Assembly: GCF_000003195.3 (NCBI RefSeq)
Contig: NC_012879.2
Coordinates: forward strand, 38,770,565-38,834,564
Source: Sorghum bicolor
Lineage: Eukaryota; Streptophyta; Magnoliopsida; Poales; Poaceae
DNA length: 64,000 bases
Reading direction: 5' to 3'
Position numbers and translations under genes: made by a program
The notes under the pieces: model-generated
What the model was told of the DNA's origin: nothing
Databases searched by the model: none
The model's input: only the letters and a program-made list of their open reading frames with translations
Shown: positions 11,747 to 21,293 of the stretch, in pieces
Layout: each line of letters begins with the position of its first letter
How positions within the stretch are numbered: the first letter of the stretch is position 1

Positions 11747-14700
11747 TCAAGCCGACACAACAGTGAACTTCTTCTTGACGTATGACCCTTGGTTACAATC
11801 CTGCCGTAACCATGGAGTATCCTCATTGTTTAACAGAATGCTTGGGTCTTTGTTGACTATGAAGGGCGGAATTCGATCATCCCTTTCGTAATCGCCTGAC
11901 ATGTCTGACTTGTCCTCAATTCCGACAATGTTTCTTTTCCCAGAAAGGACAATGTGGCGCTTTGGCTCATTGATGATTGAGTGGTCATCATTTTTTCCTC
12001 TCTTTGGTTTCGTAGACATATCTTTGACATAGAACACCTGACTCACGTCTGCAGCAAGGACGAATGGTTCGTCTTTGAACCCACTATTGTTAAGGTCCAC
12101 GGTTGTCATCCCATACTCCTTGTCGACTGTTACCCCACCTCCGGTCATCTTCACCCATTGGCACCGGAACAAAGGAACTTTAAAATTAGCTGCATAGACT
12201 AGTTCCCATATGTCTTCTATGCGTCCATAATATGTTTGTCTGTTCCCATTTGGATCCGTGGCATCCACGCGTACACCACTATTTTGGTTGGTGCTCCTTT
12301 TATCTTGGCCAACTGTGTAAAATGTGTTACCATTTATCTCGTACCCTTTGTATGTGAGGACATGCCATGATGGTTGCCTGGCCAACAAATAAAGCTGCTC
12401 ATCAATGTTTTCATCACCTTGACATTTTTTGCGCAACCAATCGCCAAAAGTTTCCATGTGCTGACGCATTATCCAAGCTTCATTCTTCCCGGGCCACTGG
12501 GACCGTAGGAAATCTTTGTGTACCTCAACATATGGTTCCACCAATGAGGAGTTCTGGAGAACTGTATAGTGTGCTTTATTGAAGTAATCGTTTCTCGTGC
12601 CAATATATGTTTTCTTCCCAAGTGTTCCCTTTCCGCTGAGTCTGCCCTCGTGTCGAGATTCAGGAATGCCAATTGGGTCAAGGTCTGGAATAAAGTCAAC
12701 ACAGAACTCTATGACCTCCTCTATTCCGTAGCCCTNNNNNNNNNNNNNNNNNNNNNNNNNNNNNNNNNNNNNNNNNNNNNNNNNNNNNNNNNNNNNNNNN
12801 NNNNNNNNNNNNNNNNNNNNNNNNNNNNNNNNNNNTAGACCAGGACCGAGAATCGAATCTCTTTGACCAGATGAACTAGGAGGTGTGTCATGATATCGAA
12901 GAAGGATGGAGGGAACACCAACTCAAAGCTGACGAGACATTGAACGACATCATTCTGCAGAGTTGCTAGTTGCTCTGGATTGATTGCCTTCTGAGAAATT
13001 ACATTGAGGAATGCACATAGGTTTATGGTGGCTAAACGTACGTGTGGAGGTAGAATTCCTCTTAAAACGACCGGCAGCAATTGCGTCATTAGAACGTGAC
13101 AGTCATGGGACTTCAAGTTCAGGAATTTCTTCTCTGGCACATTAATTATTCCCTTGATATTGGAGGAGAATCCAGATGGGACCTTGATGCTGCTAAGACA
13201 TTCAAACATGCTTTCCTTCTCTTCTTTGCTCAGAGTGTAGCTAGCAGGGCTTAAGTAATGACGTCCATCATCTGTCTTTTCTGGATGCAGGTTGTCTCGT
13301 TCTTTCATGCGCTGCAAGTCTTGTCGTGCTTCAAGTGAATCCTTAGACTTCCCGTAGACACCCATGAATCCGAGCAAGTTCACACAAAGATTCTTTGTTA
13401 GGTGCATCACGTCGATCGCGTTGCGGACCTCTAGGACATTCCAGTAAGGTAGCTCCCAAAATATGGATTTCTTCTTCCACATGGGTACGTGTCCCTTAAC
13501 ATCCTTGGGAATAGGTTCGCTGCCTCGTCCCTTTCCAAATACCACTTTTATATCCTTGACCATTTCGAGTACATCATCCCCGGTTCGATTGAGAGGTTTG
13601 GTCCGGTGGTCTGCCTTGCCTTTAAAATGCTTGCCTTTCTTTCGTACTGGGTGGTTCATAGGAAGAAACCGACAGTGGCCAAGGTACACGACCTTTCGAC
13701 ATTTTTTCAAAAATACACAGTCAAGGTCTTCATAACAATGTGTGCATGCATTATATCCCTTGTTTGACTGGCCTGAAAGATTACTCAGAGCTGGCCAATC
13801 ATTGATTGTTACAAACAGCAATGCTCGCAGGTCAAAGTGCTCTTGTTTGTACTCATCCCACACGCGAACTCCTGGTTTGCTCCATAAAATTTGAAGTTCC
13901 TCAACTAATGGCCTTAGGTAGACATCTATGTCATTGCCAGGTTGCTTCGGTCCTTGGATAAGCACCGGCATCATAATAAACTTCCGCTTCATGCATAGCC
14001 ATGGAGGAAGGTTGTAGATACATAGAGTAACTGGCCAAGTGCTGTGACTACTGCTCTGCTCACCGAAAGGATTCATACCATCTGTACTTAAGGCGAACCG
14101 CAAGTTTCTAGCATCATCTGCAAAATCTGGGAATTCTCTGTCTATCGCTCTCCACTGGGATCCATCGGCAGGGTGTCTCAGCATATTGTCTATCTTACGG
14201 TCTTCTTTATGCCACCGCAACAACTTTGCATTGTCCTTATTTCTGAACAGATGTTTTAATCGTGGTATTATAGGAGCATACCACATAACCTTGGCTGGAA
14301 TTTTCTTCCTATGACGTTCTTCACCCTCAACATCGCCAGGATCATCTCGTCTAATCTTATACCGTGATGCCTTACATACTGGACATGCATCCAAATTCTC
14401 GTATTCCTCCCCACGGTAGAGGATGCAGTCATTAGGACATGCGTGTATCTTCTGAATTTCTAATCCCAGCAGACAACCTGTTTTGCTTCATACGTAGTGG
14501 TGGGCAATTCGTTGCCTTTCGGAAGCATCTTTTTTATGATCTTCAATAACTGCCCAAATGCCTTGTCAGATGTACCATTCTTTGCCTTCCATTGCAGCAA
14601 TTCTAGTGTGGTACCCAGCTTTTTTTGCCCCTCTTCAGCGGTGGGATATAGCGATTTCCTGTGGTCCTCTAGCATGCGCTCGAACTTGGCTTTCTCTTTA

Positions 14701-15128
14701 TCACTTTCACATTCTCTTTGTGCATCACGGATGGCATCACCAAAAGCATCATCGCCCCGATCATCTTCTGCCGCCACCTCTTCTTCATTATCTCCCCCCA
14801 TTGCAACATCATTGAAGCCACCGTACTGAGCAATAATATTGGCATGGTCCAATTATTCTTCTTCTTCTTCTTCACCTTCATCCATTATAATCCCGCTTTC
14901 TCCATGTTTGGTCCAACAAATATAGTTTGGTACGAAACCAGACTTTAATAAGTATGAATGAAGAGTTCTTGAGTTAGAATATTCCGTCAAATTTTTGCAC
15001 ACGGCACATGGACAGCACATGAAACCGTCCCTCTTATTTGACTCAGCCACACTTAAGAAATAGTGCACACCATTAATGAACTCTTCGGAGCGCCGATCGG
15101 CATTATACATCCAATTACGTGTTACCAT
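11747..15128 (-). pseudogene. CACTA element 1 TNP2-type transposase, nearly intact but interrupted
   Basis: The first coding exon starts at ATG 15128, just after an acceptor (TTAATGCAG). Domains in order: transposase-associated domain (NWMYNADRRSEEFINGV, about 15120-14890), acidic linker, tnp2 core (14394 to about 12840; landmarks LSTDGMNPFGEQSSSHSTW and DVMHLTKNLCVNLLGFMG), DUF4218-like (SHDCHVLMTQLLP) and DUF4216-like (YKGYEINGNTFYTVGQDKRS), ending YVKKKFTVVSA. Defects against element 2: an in-frame TAA at 14853-14855, a 4-bp deletion near 14447, and the 100-N gap (12736-12835). All other frames stay open over about 3 kb. TNP2 proteins are the catalytic DDE transposases of CACTA elements. 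This copy cannot make a full protein without repair or readthrough. Confidence 0.85.
12736..12835. other. Assembly gap (100 Ns)
   Basis: Exactly 100 N, a conventional placeholder size. It falls inside tnp2 of element 1. Aligning to the homologous part of element 2 (23582-23668) shows that about 87 bp is missing. The bases just right of the gap also look error-prone compared with element 2 (frame disturbed at the joint). Confidence 0.99.
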
Positions 15129-15224
15129 CTGCATTAAATATAACATATATATTATGAAAAACCATGCACACATATAGTTTCTCATTTTATTGCACAACAT
15201 GTCTAAGATACATAGTTGATTAAT

Positions 15225-15747
15225 TTAGGAAAGCTTGGCTACAATAAATACAATCGCAACTAGCACTAAAAAAACCAAAACTAAAATGCACTTAAGCAAC
15301 ATAATTAGTTCGCGTCCGATCCCAACTATAATAGATAGATCATTCGCTTGATCAACATCATTGAACTCCTTTCGTCGGCTCACTGCCTCACCACCTTCAT
15401 CCTCAACCACTTGTGCAAAAGATTTCTTAATGTGTTCAATGTATTCTTCCTCCCAGTACCAACCTGTACATCCGCCGGTACCGTCCCACTGGAATTAAAA
15501 GAGAGAATCAAAAGTTTAACTAATATCATTTAAAAAAATATGCACATATATAAGCAAATGTCTGGAAATAACTCACATTACGATCTGGACACTTGTAGAA
15601 TATACGACCCTTGTTTACTCCCTCTTTCGACACTTTGTACTCCATCAAAATCTTCTGCCCACACTTGCCACAAGTAATGAGAGGGAGTTCCGGACGGTAT
15701 CGCTTTTGAACCCGTTGAGAGACCGAAGACCCGGTCACGGTTGCCAT
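15225..15747 (-). CDS. GRF-type zinc-finger protein with C-terminal membrane segment, carried in CACTA element 1
   Basis: Two exons: 15747-15577 and 15488-15225, joined at an AAT|GTGAGT donor and a TTCCAG|TGG acceptor in phase 0, giving 144 residues with ATG and stop. Residues about 20-75 form a GRF zinc finger: LITCGKCGQKILMEY, then GVNKGRIFYKCPD, then CTGWYWEEEY, giving the C..C..C..C ligands. The C-terminus has a hydrophobic segment of about 22 residues (LIMLLKCILVLVFLVLVAIV), probably a membrane anchor. GRF fingers bind single-stranded nucleic acid in several repair proteins (NEIL3, APE2, TOP3A). Short GRF-plus-membrane proteins are frequent in grasses, role unknown. It lies in the same orientation upstream of tnp2; its stop is only about 97 bp from the tnp2 start, with an acceptor between, so the two may share a transcript. 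No breaks are seen. Confidence 0.75.
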
Positions 15748-16085
15748 CTACTATCCATACTCAATTTTTAAACAATTATAAATTCCACATTTAAACATGT
15801 ATGATAAAATGGACATTATATGTAGTAATAAAAATAAATCAAGTGATATTAACAAACCAATTAATTTGAACTATCCTACTTTCTAATATTATAAAAATAT
15901 ACTATAATTCATTCTTGCAAACTACATTAATACTAGGTCAACCATGAAATATGATATATATATATATATATACTAATTCATGTGAAATGATTCTAAATAA
16001 CAACGTGGATTTGAGCTAAAAATAATGGGAACATCACAAGCCAAAAACAACATGAAAAAGACAAGAAAGACAAAAGTTAGTCACC

Positions 16086-16240
16086 TCCAAACATGAAGAA
16101 ACGATGACGGAGTCGAAGAAGATCAACAATGGGCGTCGGAGACGAAGAACAAATGAGGAAGAAGAAGCTCCAAGAACAACAATGGTGAATGGTGCTCTCG
16201 GTTTCAAATGGGCAGAGAGGAGAAGTGATCCGGCCTATAA
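16086..16240 (-). promoter_or_regulatory. 5' promoter and non-coding first exon of CACTA element 1
   Basis: On the minus strand, the subterminal repeats end and a TATA-like CGGTTTATAGGCC follows (about 16222-16234). A CT-rich leader ends at a plausible donor, TTGGAG|GTGACT, at about 16086. The next acceptor (GGATAG|TAG) lies directly before the GRF ATG at 15747. This gives a single 5' transcription unit: leader, GRF exons, tnp2 exons. Splicing is inferred. Confidence 0.5.
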
Positions 16241-16568
16241 ACCGGACCCTTAGAACCGGTTCACAAACAAAACCGGTGCTAAAGGCTAACACTTTAGCAC
16301 CGGTTAACACAAACCAGTGCTAAAGGCTTTGCCTCGGCCCGTGGCGCTGGCCGGTGCTAAAGGGGACCCTTTAGCACCGGTTGGTAACACGAACAGGTGC
16401 TAAAGGGTCCCCGCCCCGACAGCACCTGTCAGTAGCCGTTGGGCAGGACCCTTTAGCACCGGTTCGTGTTACGAACCGGTGTTAAAGGGGTCTTTAACCC
16501 CGGACCGCAAAAAGGCCGAGGTTTTTGGCCATTTTGGACATCGACCAATGCCTCATTTTGTAGTAGTG
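16241..16568 (-). repeat. 5' terminal and subterminal region of CACTA element 1
   Basis: Terminal CACTACTACAAAATGAGG begins at 16568. About nine direct and inverted copies of TTTAGCACCGGTT (with one- or two-base variants) lie between 16241 and 16490, several as inverted pairs such as TTTAGCACCGGTTCG / CGAACCGGTGTTAAA. These are presumed TNPA-type binding sites. The base triplet next to the end is TTC; no matching triplet could be confirmed at the lost 3' end. Confidence 0.85.
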
Positions 16569-17654
16569 TTCAGAGTCACTTCTATCTATATACCTCACAG
16601 ATCACTTCTATCCTAGTAGTCCGGTTACAAATTACTCTTCTTAATAATTTTCAACAAAGCTCTCCGTTGGTTTTTAAAAAAATACACATATATAATTCAT
16701 ATATACTACTACTATATATCTAAGTAATAATTAATGAAATCGCAAGATACTAGCTAAGCCCTGACATGTGACATCTACTCGGGTGATAGGTGCGTTATAC
16801 CTAACATATGAACAAACACGGCACGTAATGAACTTGGAAGACCACTCATCCATATATATTCCACAGATAAACAAACAATTAATCAGCGACCAATAATATA
16901 TACATGTGATTGCCCCAGTTCCATCCACTCCCGATTGTAGACCATTTCGCAAACATATAAGTATATAGCAAAAATATAAGGCTGACTAAGTTGGCAGGGG
17001 ACGGGACAACAAGGCCTAACCGACGGTGTAACAAGCTAGGCCTAACCGATGAATCATCCAGCACTGATAGCGGCGACCCAGCTCAGTCCCGGTGGAGTTT
17101 CAACGGAAGCAACCAACCTTATATATAGTTCTGGTCCCGGCGACCTGTTCCACCATGTTCGCATCCGTCTCCATCCTTGGGACGCCATTTCCATCGCCAA
17201 GCCAACCAAACCCAGTCCTGAGGCGAAATTGAAATAAGCTGCTGTGATAGCAAAAGTCGAATAAAAGATGGATGAATGAGTCCTACTGTCTAACGTGGAA
17301 TTAGGTAAGCAGACCTAATTATTGTGCACCGGTTCTGGACAAGTCAAACAACGGAGGGAGGGAAGCTACTAGCCGCCTTGGTCGTAGTACTCGCACCATC
17401 ACCACCAACCCACGCCACGCCACGCGACTCCCAACCAAAACGAACAACGAGGCATACAATACAATTCATTTCCCAACAGATCAATCATCCTCTACATGTT
17501 ACATCACCTCGCCTGTCGCGTTTTTATAAGCCTTAGAAAAGAGATGCGCCGCGCGCGCGGTGGCCATCTAGCTATCGCTGGTAGTACATATCAGCACCGG
17601 ACCGGCCCTCTGCCTTGAGGTTGCGTGTATTGTTCTTTGTGGGCGTGGGCGTTG
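16569..17654. other. Intergenic region upstream of the GT61 gene
   Basis: About 1.1 kb without a convincing gene. Two TATA-like sequences (CTTATATATAG near 17120 and TTTTTATAAGCC near 17521) face the GT61 gene; the second is about 130 bp before its ATG and is the better promoter candidate. Direct evidence for the transcription start is lacking. Confidence 0.5.
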
Positions 17655-19520
17655 ATGGCGTCAACGGCATACTCGCGGCCATCGAAGCCGCCTGGGCCGG
17701 CGGCCGGCGAGAGGAAAGGACCACGGCTGGCCAAGGAGCTCGGCAGGATCGAGCCCAAGAAGCTGGGCATCGGGCTGGTGGCCGGCTGCTGCCTCGCGCT
17801 GCTCACCTATCTCTCCTTTGCCCGGCTATTTGCCATCTACTCGCCGGTATTAGGTATGGCCTTCGAATCCGATTCCCCCACTAGCCAAGAATTCGTCTCT
17901 CTTGGATGTGTGCTTACTTGTGAGAGTTCTTTCAATGAAATTGAGCAACAGACAGCTCGTCCCTGTTGTTGAAGAACACGCCGCCGGCAACGACGACGGT
18001 GCCGGCTACAGAGGCGCTGCCGGTGCAGCAAAAGACCCAAGTGGAGGACCAGAAAGATGCTCCTGACCCTGAGCTGGACCCGAACATGCCAAACTTACCA
18101 GAGGTCACACAAAAGGATCAACAGGAGGCGGCCACGGCGACAAAGCCAGGTACTATTTGCATTTCCTAATAAAGGACCTCACGTTGGAAAGGGTATCTCA
18201 TTCTCAAAGTACTCCTAATTAGTATAAACCGTTTAATTTAGATGATGATACGCGTTTTGATTATGAAGTAGTCCGTGTACAAATACGATGTAATTAAGAC
18301 ATGCACAATCCTCTGTGTTTTCATCAGCCGGTGCCGTCACAGAGGCCAAGATCACCTGCGACGAGAACGGCGTTGACGAGGGCTTCCCGTACGCGCGCCC
18401 TCCCGTGTGCGAGCTCGCCGGCGACATCCGTATCAGCCCCAAGGAGAAAGCCATGTACTTGGTTAACCCGTCCGGCGCCGGCCCGTTCGACTCCAACGGG
18501 GAGAAGAAGATTCGCCCGTTCGCCCGCAACGACGGCTTCCTCCTCCCAGGCGTCGTGGAGGTCACCATCAAGTCCGTGTCCTCGGCCGCAGCCGCGCCGC
18601 AGTGCACGCGCCGGCACGACGTCCCGGTGGTGGTCTTCTCCGTGGCCGGGTACACGGACAACTTCTTCCACGACAACACGGACGTGCTGATCCCGCTGTT
18701 CCTCACCACGGCGCACCTGAAAGGGGAGGTGCAGTTCCTCATCACCAACTTCAAGCCTTGGTGGGTCAACAAGTTCACGCCCCTGCTGAAGAAGCTCTCC
18801 AACTACGATGTCATCAACTTCGACGAGGACAAGGAGGTGCACTGCTTCCGGGCAGGACACCTCGGGATGTACCGGGACCGCGACCTCATCATCTCCCCTC
18901 ACCCGACGCGCAACCCGCACAACTACTCCATGGTCGACTACAACCGGTTCCTCCGCCGCGCCTTCAGCCTGCCGCGCGACGCGCCGGCGGTGCTCGGGGC
19001 GGAGACCAGCGCCAAGCCTAAGATGCTCATCATCGAGCGGAAGGGCACGCGGAAGCTGCTCAACCTGCGGGAGGTGGCCGCGATGTGCGAGGCGCTCGGC
19101 TTCGCGGTGACCGTGGCGGAGGCCGGCGCTGACGTGCGTGGCTTCGCCGAGAGGGTGAACGCGGCCGACGTGCTCCTCGCGGTGCACGGCGCCGGGCTCA
19201 CGAACCAGATCTTCCTGCCGACGGGTGCCGTGCTTGTGCAGATCGTGCCCTGGGGGAAGATGGACTGGATGGCGACCAACTTCTATGGGCAGCCGGCCCG
19301 CGACATGCGGCTCCGGTACGTGGAGTACTACGTCTCGGAGGAGGAGACGACGCTCAAGGACAAGTACCCCAGGGACCACTACGTGTTCAAGGACCCAATG
19401 CGCATCCACGCGCAGGGGTGGCCCGCCATTGCCGAGATCATCATGAAGCAGGATGTCATGGTAAACATGACAAGGTTCAAGCCGTTCCTGCTCAAGGCGC
19501 TCGACGAGTTGCAGGAGTAG
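17655..19520 (+). CDS. GT61-family glycosyltransferase (DUF563; xylan arabinosyl/xylosyltransferase-like)
   Basis: Three exons: 17655-17853, 17952-18149 and 18328-19520. The junctions preserve frame with GT donors and CAG acceptors (SPVL-D-SSSLLLKN and ATKP-A-GAVTEAK), giving 529 residues, a usual GT61 length. The N-terminus is cytosolic and basic (LAKELGRIEPKKLGIG), followed by a signal anchor (GLVAGCCLALLTYLSFARLF, residues about 42-62), so a type II Golgi protein. A variable proline/threonine-rich stem occupies exon 2. The catalytic domain fills exon 3, with CRAG-region HCFRAGHLGMYRDRDLII and the family signature VHGAGLTNQIFLPTGAVLVQ. Grass clade-A GT61 enzymes (XAT, XAX1, XYXT) add arabinose or xylose to glucuronoarabinoxylan in the Golgi using UDP-sugars; the exact sugar cannot be read from sequence. 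Exon 3 is very GC-rich, as in many grass genes. No defects are seen; it is the only clear host gene here. Confidence 0.88.
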
Positions 19521-20072
19521 CTGGAGAAGGGTGATTCCCTTTGGATAGCCTTTGTATGGCTCGATGCGGACAGTTTGGATAGGGCGATAGGCCAGCACAG
19601 ATGCGGTACAGGGGACTTTTCGTTTTTTTTTCTTTTTCTTTGTCATTAAATCAACTAAAATTTTTTATTTTCATTTGGGGCTGTTTATTAACACGTCGTT
19701 GTGCAATTTGGAAAGAGCTATAAATTACTCCTTCAACGAAAGATAACTTCAGTTTTGTGTCGGAAACGAAGACAAAGATTTTTTTGGCACTGGGACTAGG
19801 AAAATACAACAAATTTACAAGATAACTTCAGTTTGTTGTTATGAAAAAAAACTATAAAACATTTGGGTATTCAAAAATCAACAGCATAGAGTGTTTCTTG
19901 AAGTGCTAGTGTTTTAATTAGAACACCTAAAATAGTGTCTCATATTTTGATATATTTAGAAAAACAATTGATAATACAAAAGATAAACTACTTGACATAA
20001 AACGATATTTTAAAAAGATAAAATTGTTCCTTGGATCGTCAACTACCAGCCCAAGCTTGGGAATTGCACTAA
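19521..20072. other. 3' flank of the GT61 gene
   Basis: AT-rich sequence with T-runs just after the stop and candidate poly(A) signals (CATTAAATC near 19643). No ORF or repeat family was recognised before the CACTA end at 20073. Confidence 0.5.
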
Positions 20073-20400
20073 CACTACTAGACAACAGGCCTTTGGTCAC
20101 TTGTCCAAAATAAACAATAATCTCGACCAAATCAGAGTTCGGGACAAAAACATATTTAGTCCCGGTTGGTGAGACCAACCGGGACTAAAAGTCCCCTGCC
20201 CAACGGCTATTATGTCAGACATCGGCAGAGGGGACTTTTAGTCCCGGTTGGTCTCACCGGGACAAAAGCCTAGCCTTTAGTCCCGGTTGGTACCAAATTA
20301 AAAGCTTTTGTTCCGGTCCGTCCCACCGGCCGGGACTAGTGTTGGAATTTAGTCTCGGTTTTTAAAAGGAACCGGGACTAAATGTCCCTCCCCATATTTG
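20073..20400 (+). repeat. 5' terminal and subterminal region of CACTA element 2
   Basis: The terminal CACTA is followed by about eight copies of TTTAGTCCCGGTT in both directions (20155-20390). One is a perfect inverted pair, AGTCCCGGTTGGT-GAG-ACCAACCGGGACT in structure (13-bp arms, about 20158-20187). The last motif lies about 20 bp before a weak TATA-like CATATTTGAAC (20392-20402). A CT-rich leader follows. Presumed TNPA binding sites and gene A promoter. Confidence 0.82.
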
Positions 20401-20740
20401 AACTCTTCTTCCCGTGGCCGAGCCCATCGATCTTCACTCTTTTACTGTGTTCTTTATTTGGAGTTGCTTGTTCTTGCTTGCTCTCATCTCCGGCTATTGA
20501 TTCATTTCATCGTTTCTACACCGTCATCGACTTGTTAAGAGGTCACTAGCTTCATCTTCTCAACATTTAGAAGCGGCGTATGTCATTTCCTAGTGTTATG
20601 TATATTATTTTTTATTTTATGGTTTTTTTAAGAGGTTATTAGCTTCATCGCCATTTCAAAAGCGACGCGTTTTTTTAGAGAAATAGTGGTAATATGTTTT
20701 TTATTTTAATTAGTTTAGAAAAAAATAAAAACATATAATA

Positions 20741-21290
20741 CTTTAATTTGCAATTTTTGACCGATTTAGTTAGTTAATTATAACTAGTATACATACCACA
20801 TTTCATGATTATTTAAGAAAATTGAGATTTTTTGTGCTTTTTTAATTTAGCTTGTTTAGAAACATTAGAAATATAGAATTTTAGGTTTTTTGTTACTTTA
20901 ATTTCTCTATTAAAAATAAAAACATATAATACTTTAATTTGCAATTTTTAACCGATTTAGTTAGTTAATTATAACTAGTATACATACCACATTTCATGAT
21001 TATTTAGGAAAATAGAGAATTTTTGTGCTTTTTTAATTTAGCTTGTTTAGAAAAATTAGAAATAGAGAATTTTAGGTTTTTTGTTACTTTAATTTCTCTA
21101 TTAAAAATTAGAAACTTATAATACTTTAATTTGCACTTTATGACATGGTTAATTAGTTAATTATAACTAGTATGCATGCCACATTTCATGATTAGTTAGA
21201 AAAACCAGAAATAGAGAATTTTAGGTTATTTATTACTTTAATTTCTTTATAAAAAATTAGAAACTTATAATACTTTACATTGCAATGCAG
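20741..21290 (+). repeat. 191-bp tandem repeat in the first intron of CACTA element 2
   Basis: Units begin at CTTTAATTTGCA near 20741, 20932 and 21124 (period 191-192), with a partial fourth copy ending at the intron acceptor TTGCAATGCAG (21290). The unit contains TTAGTTAATTATAACTAGTA and CACATTTCATGATTA. No coding potential. It lies between the leader and the first coding exon of tnp2. Confidence 0.8.
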
Positions 21291-21293
21291 ACA

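Larger units (their letters stand above)
6130..16568 (-). mobile_element. CACTA (En/Spm-type) DNA transposon, element 1
   Basis: The 5' end on the minus strand is CACTACTACAAAATGAGG, starting at 16568. Subterminal repeats (TTTAGCACCGGTT and its complement) fill about 16240-16500, with related repeats at the other end (6132-6260). Gene order from the 5' end is: GRF zinc-finger ORF, transposase-associated domain and tnp2, a non-coding repeat block, internal promoter, then proline-rich/Ulp1 protease gene. The expected terminal CACTA on the plus strand near 6.1 kb is not visible, so the 3' terminus is lost or mutated and the left boundary is approximate. With TNP2 and Ulp1 frames broken, the element is non-autonomous now. 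Confidence 0.85.

Noticed and set aside
18324..19646. 440-codon open frame antisense to GT61 exon 3
   Set aside because: It mirrors the GC-rich third-position composition of the real exon; repetitive Arg/Glu/His/Val content and no known domain.
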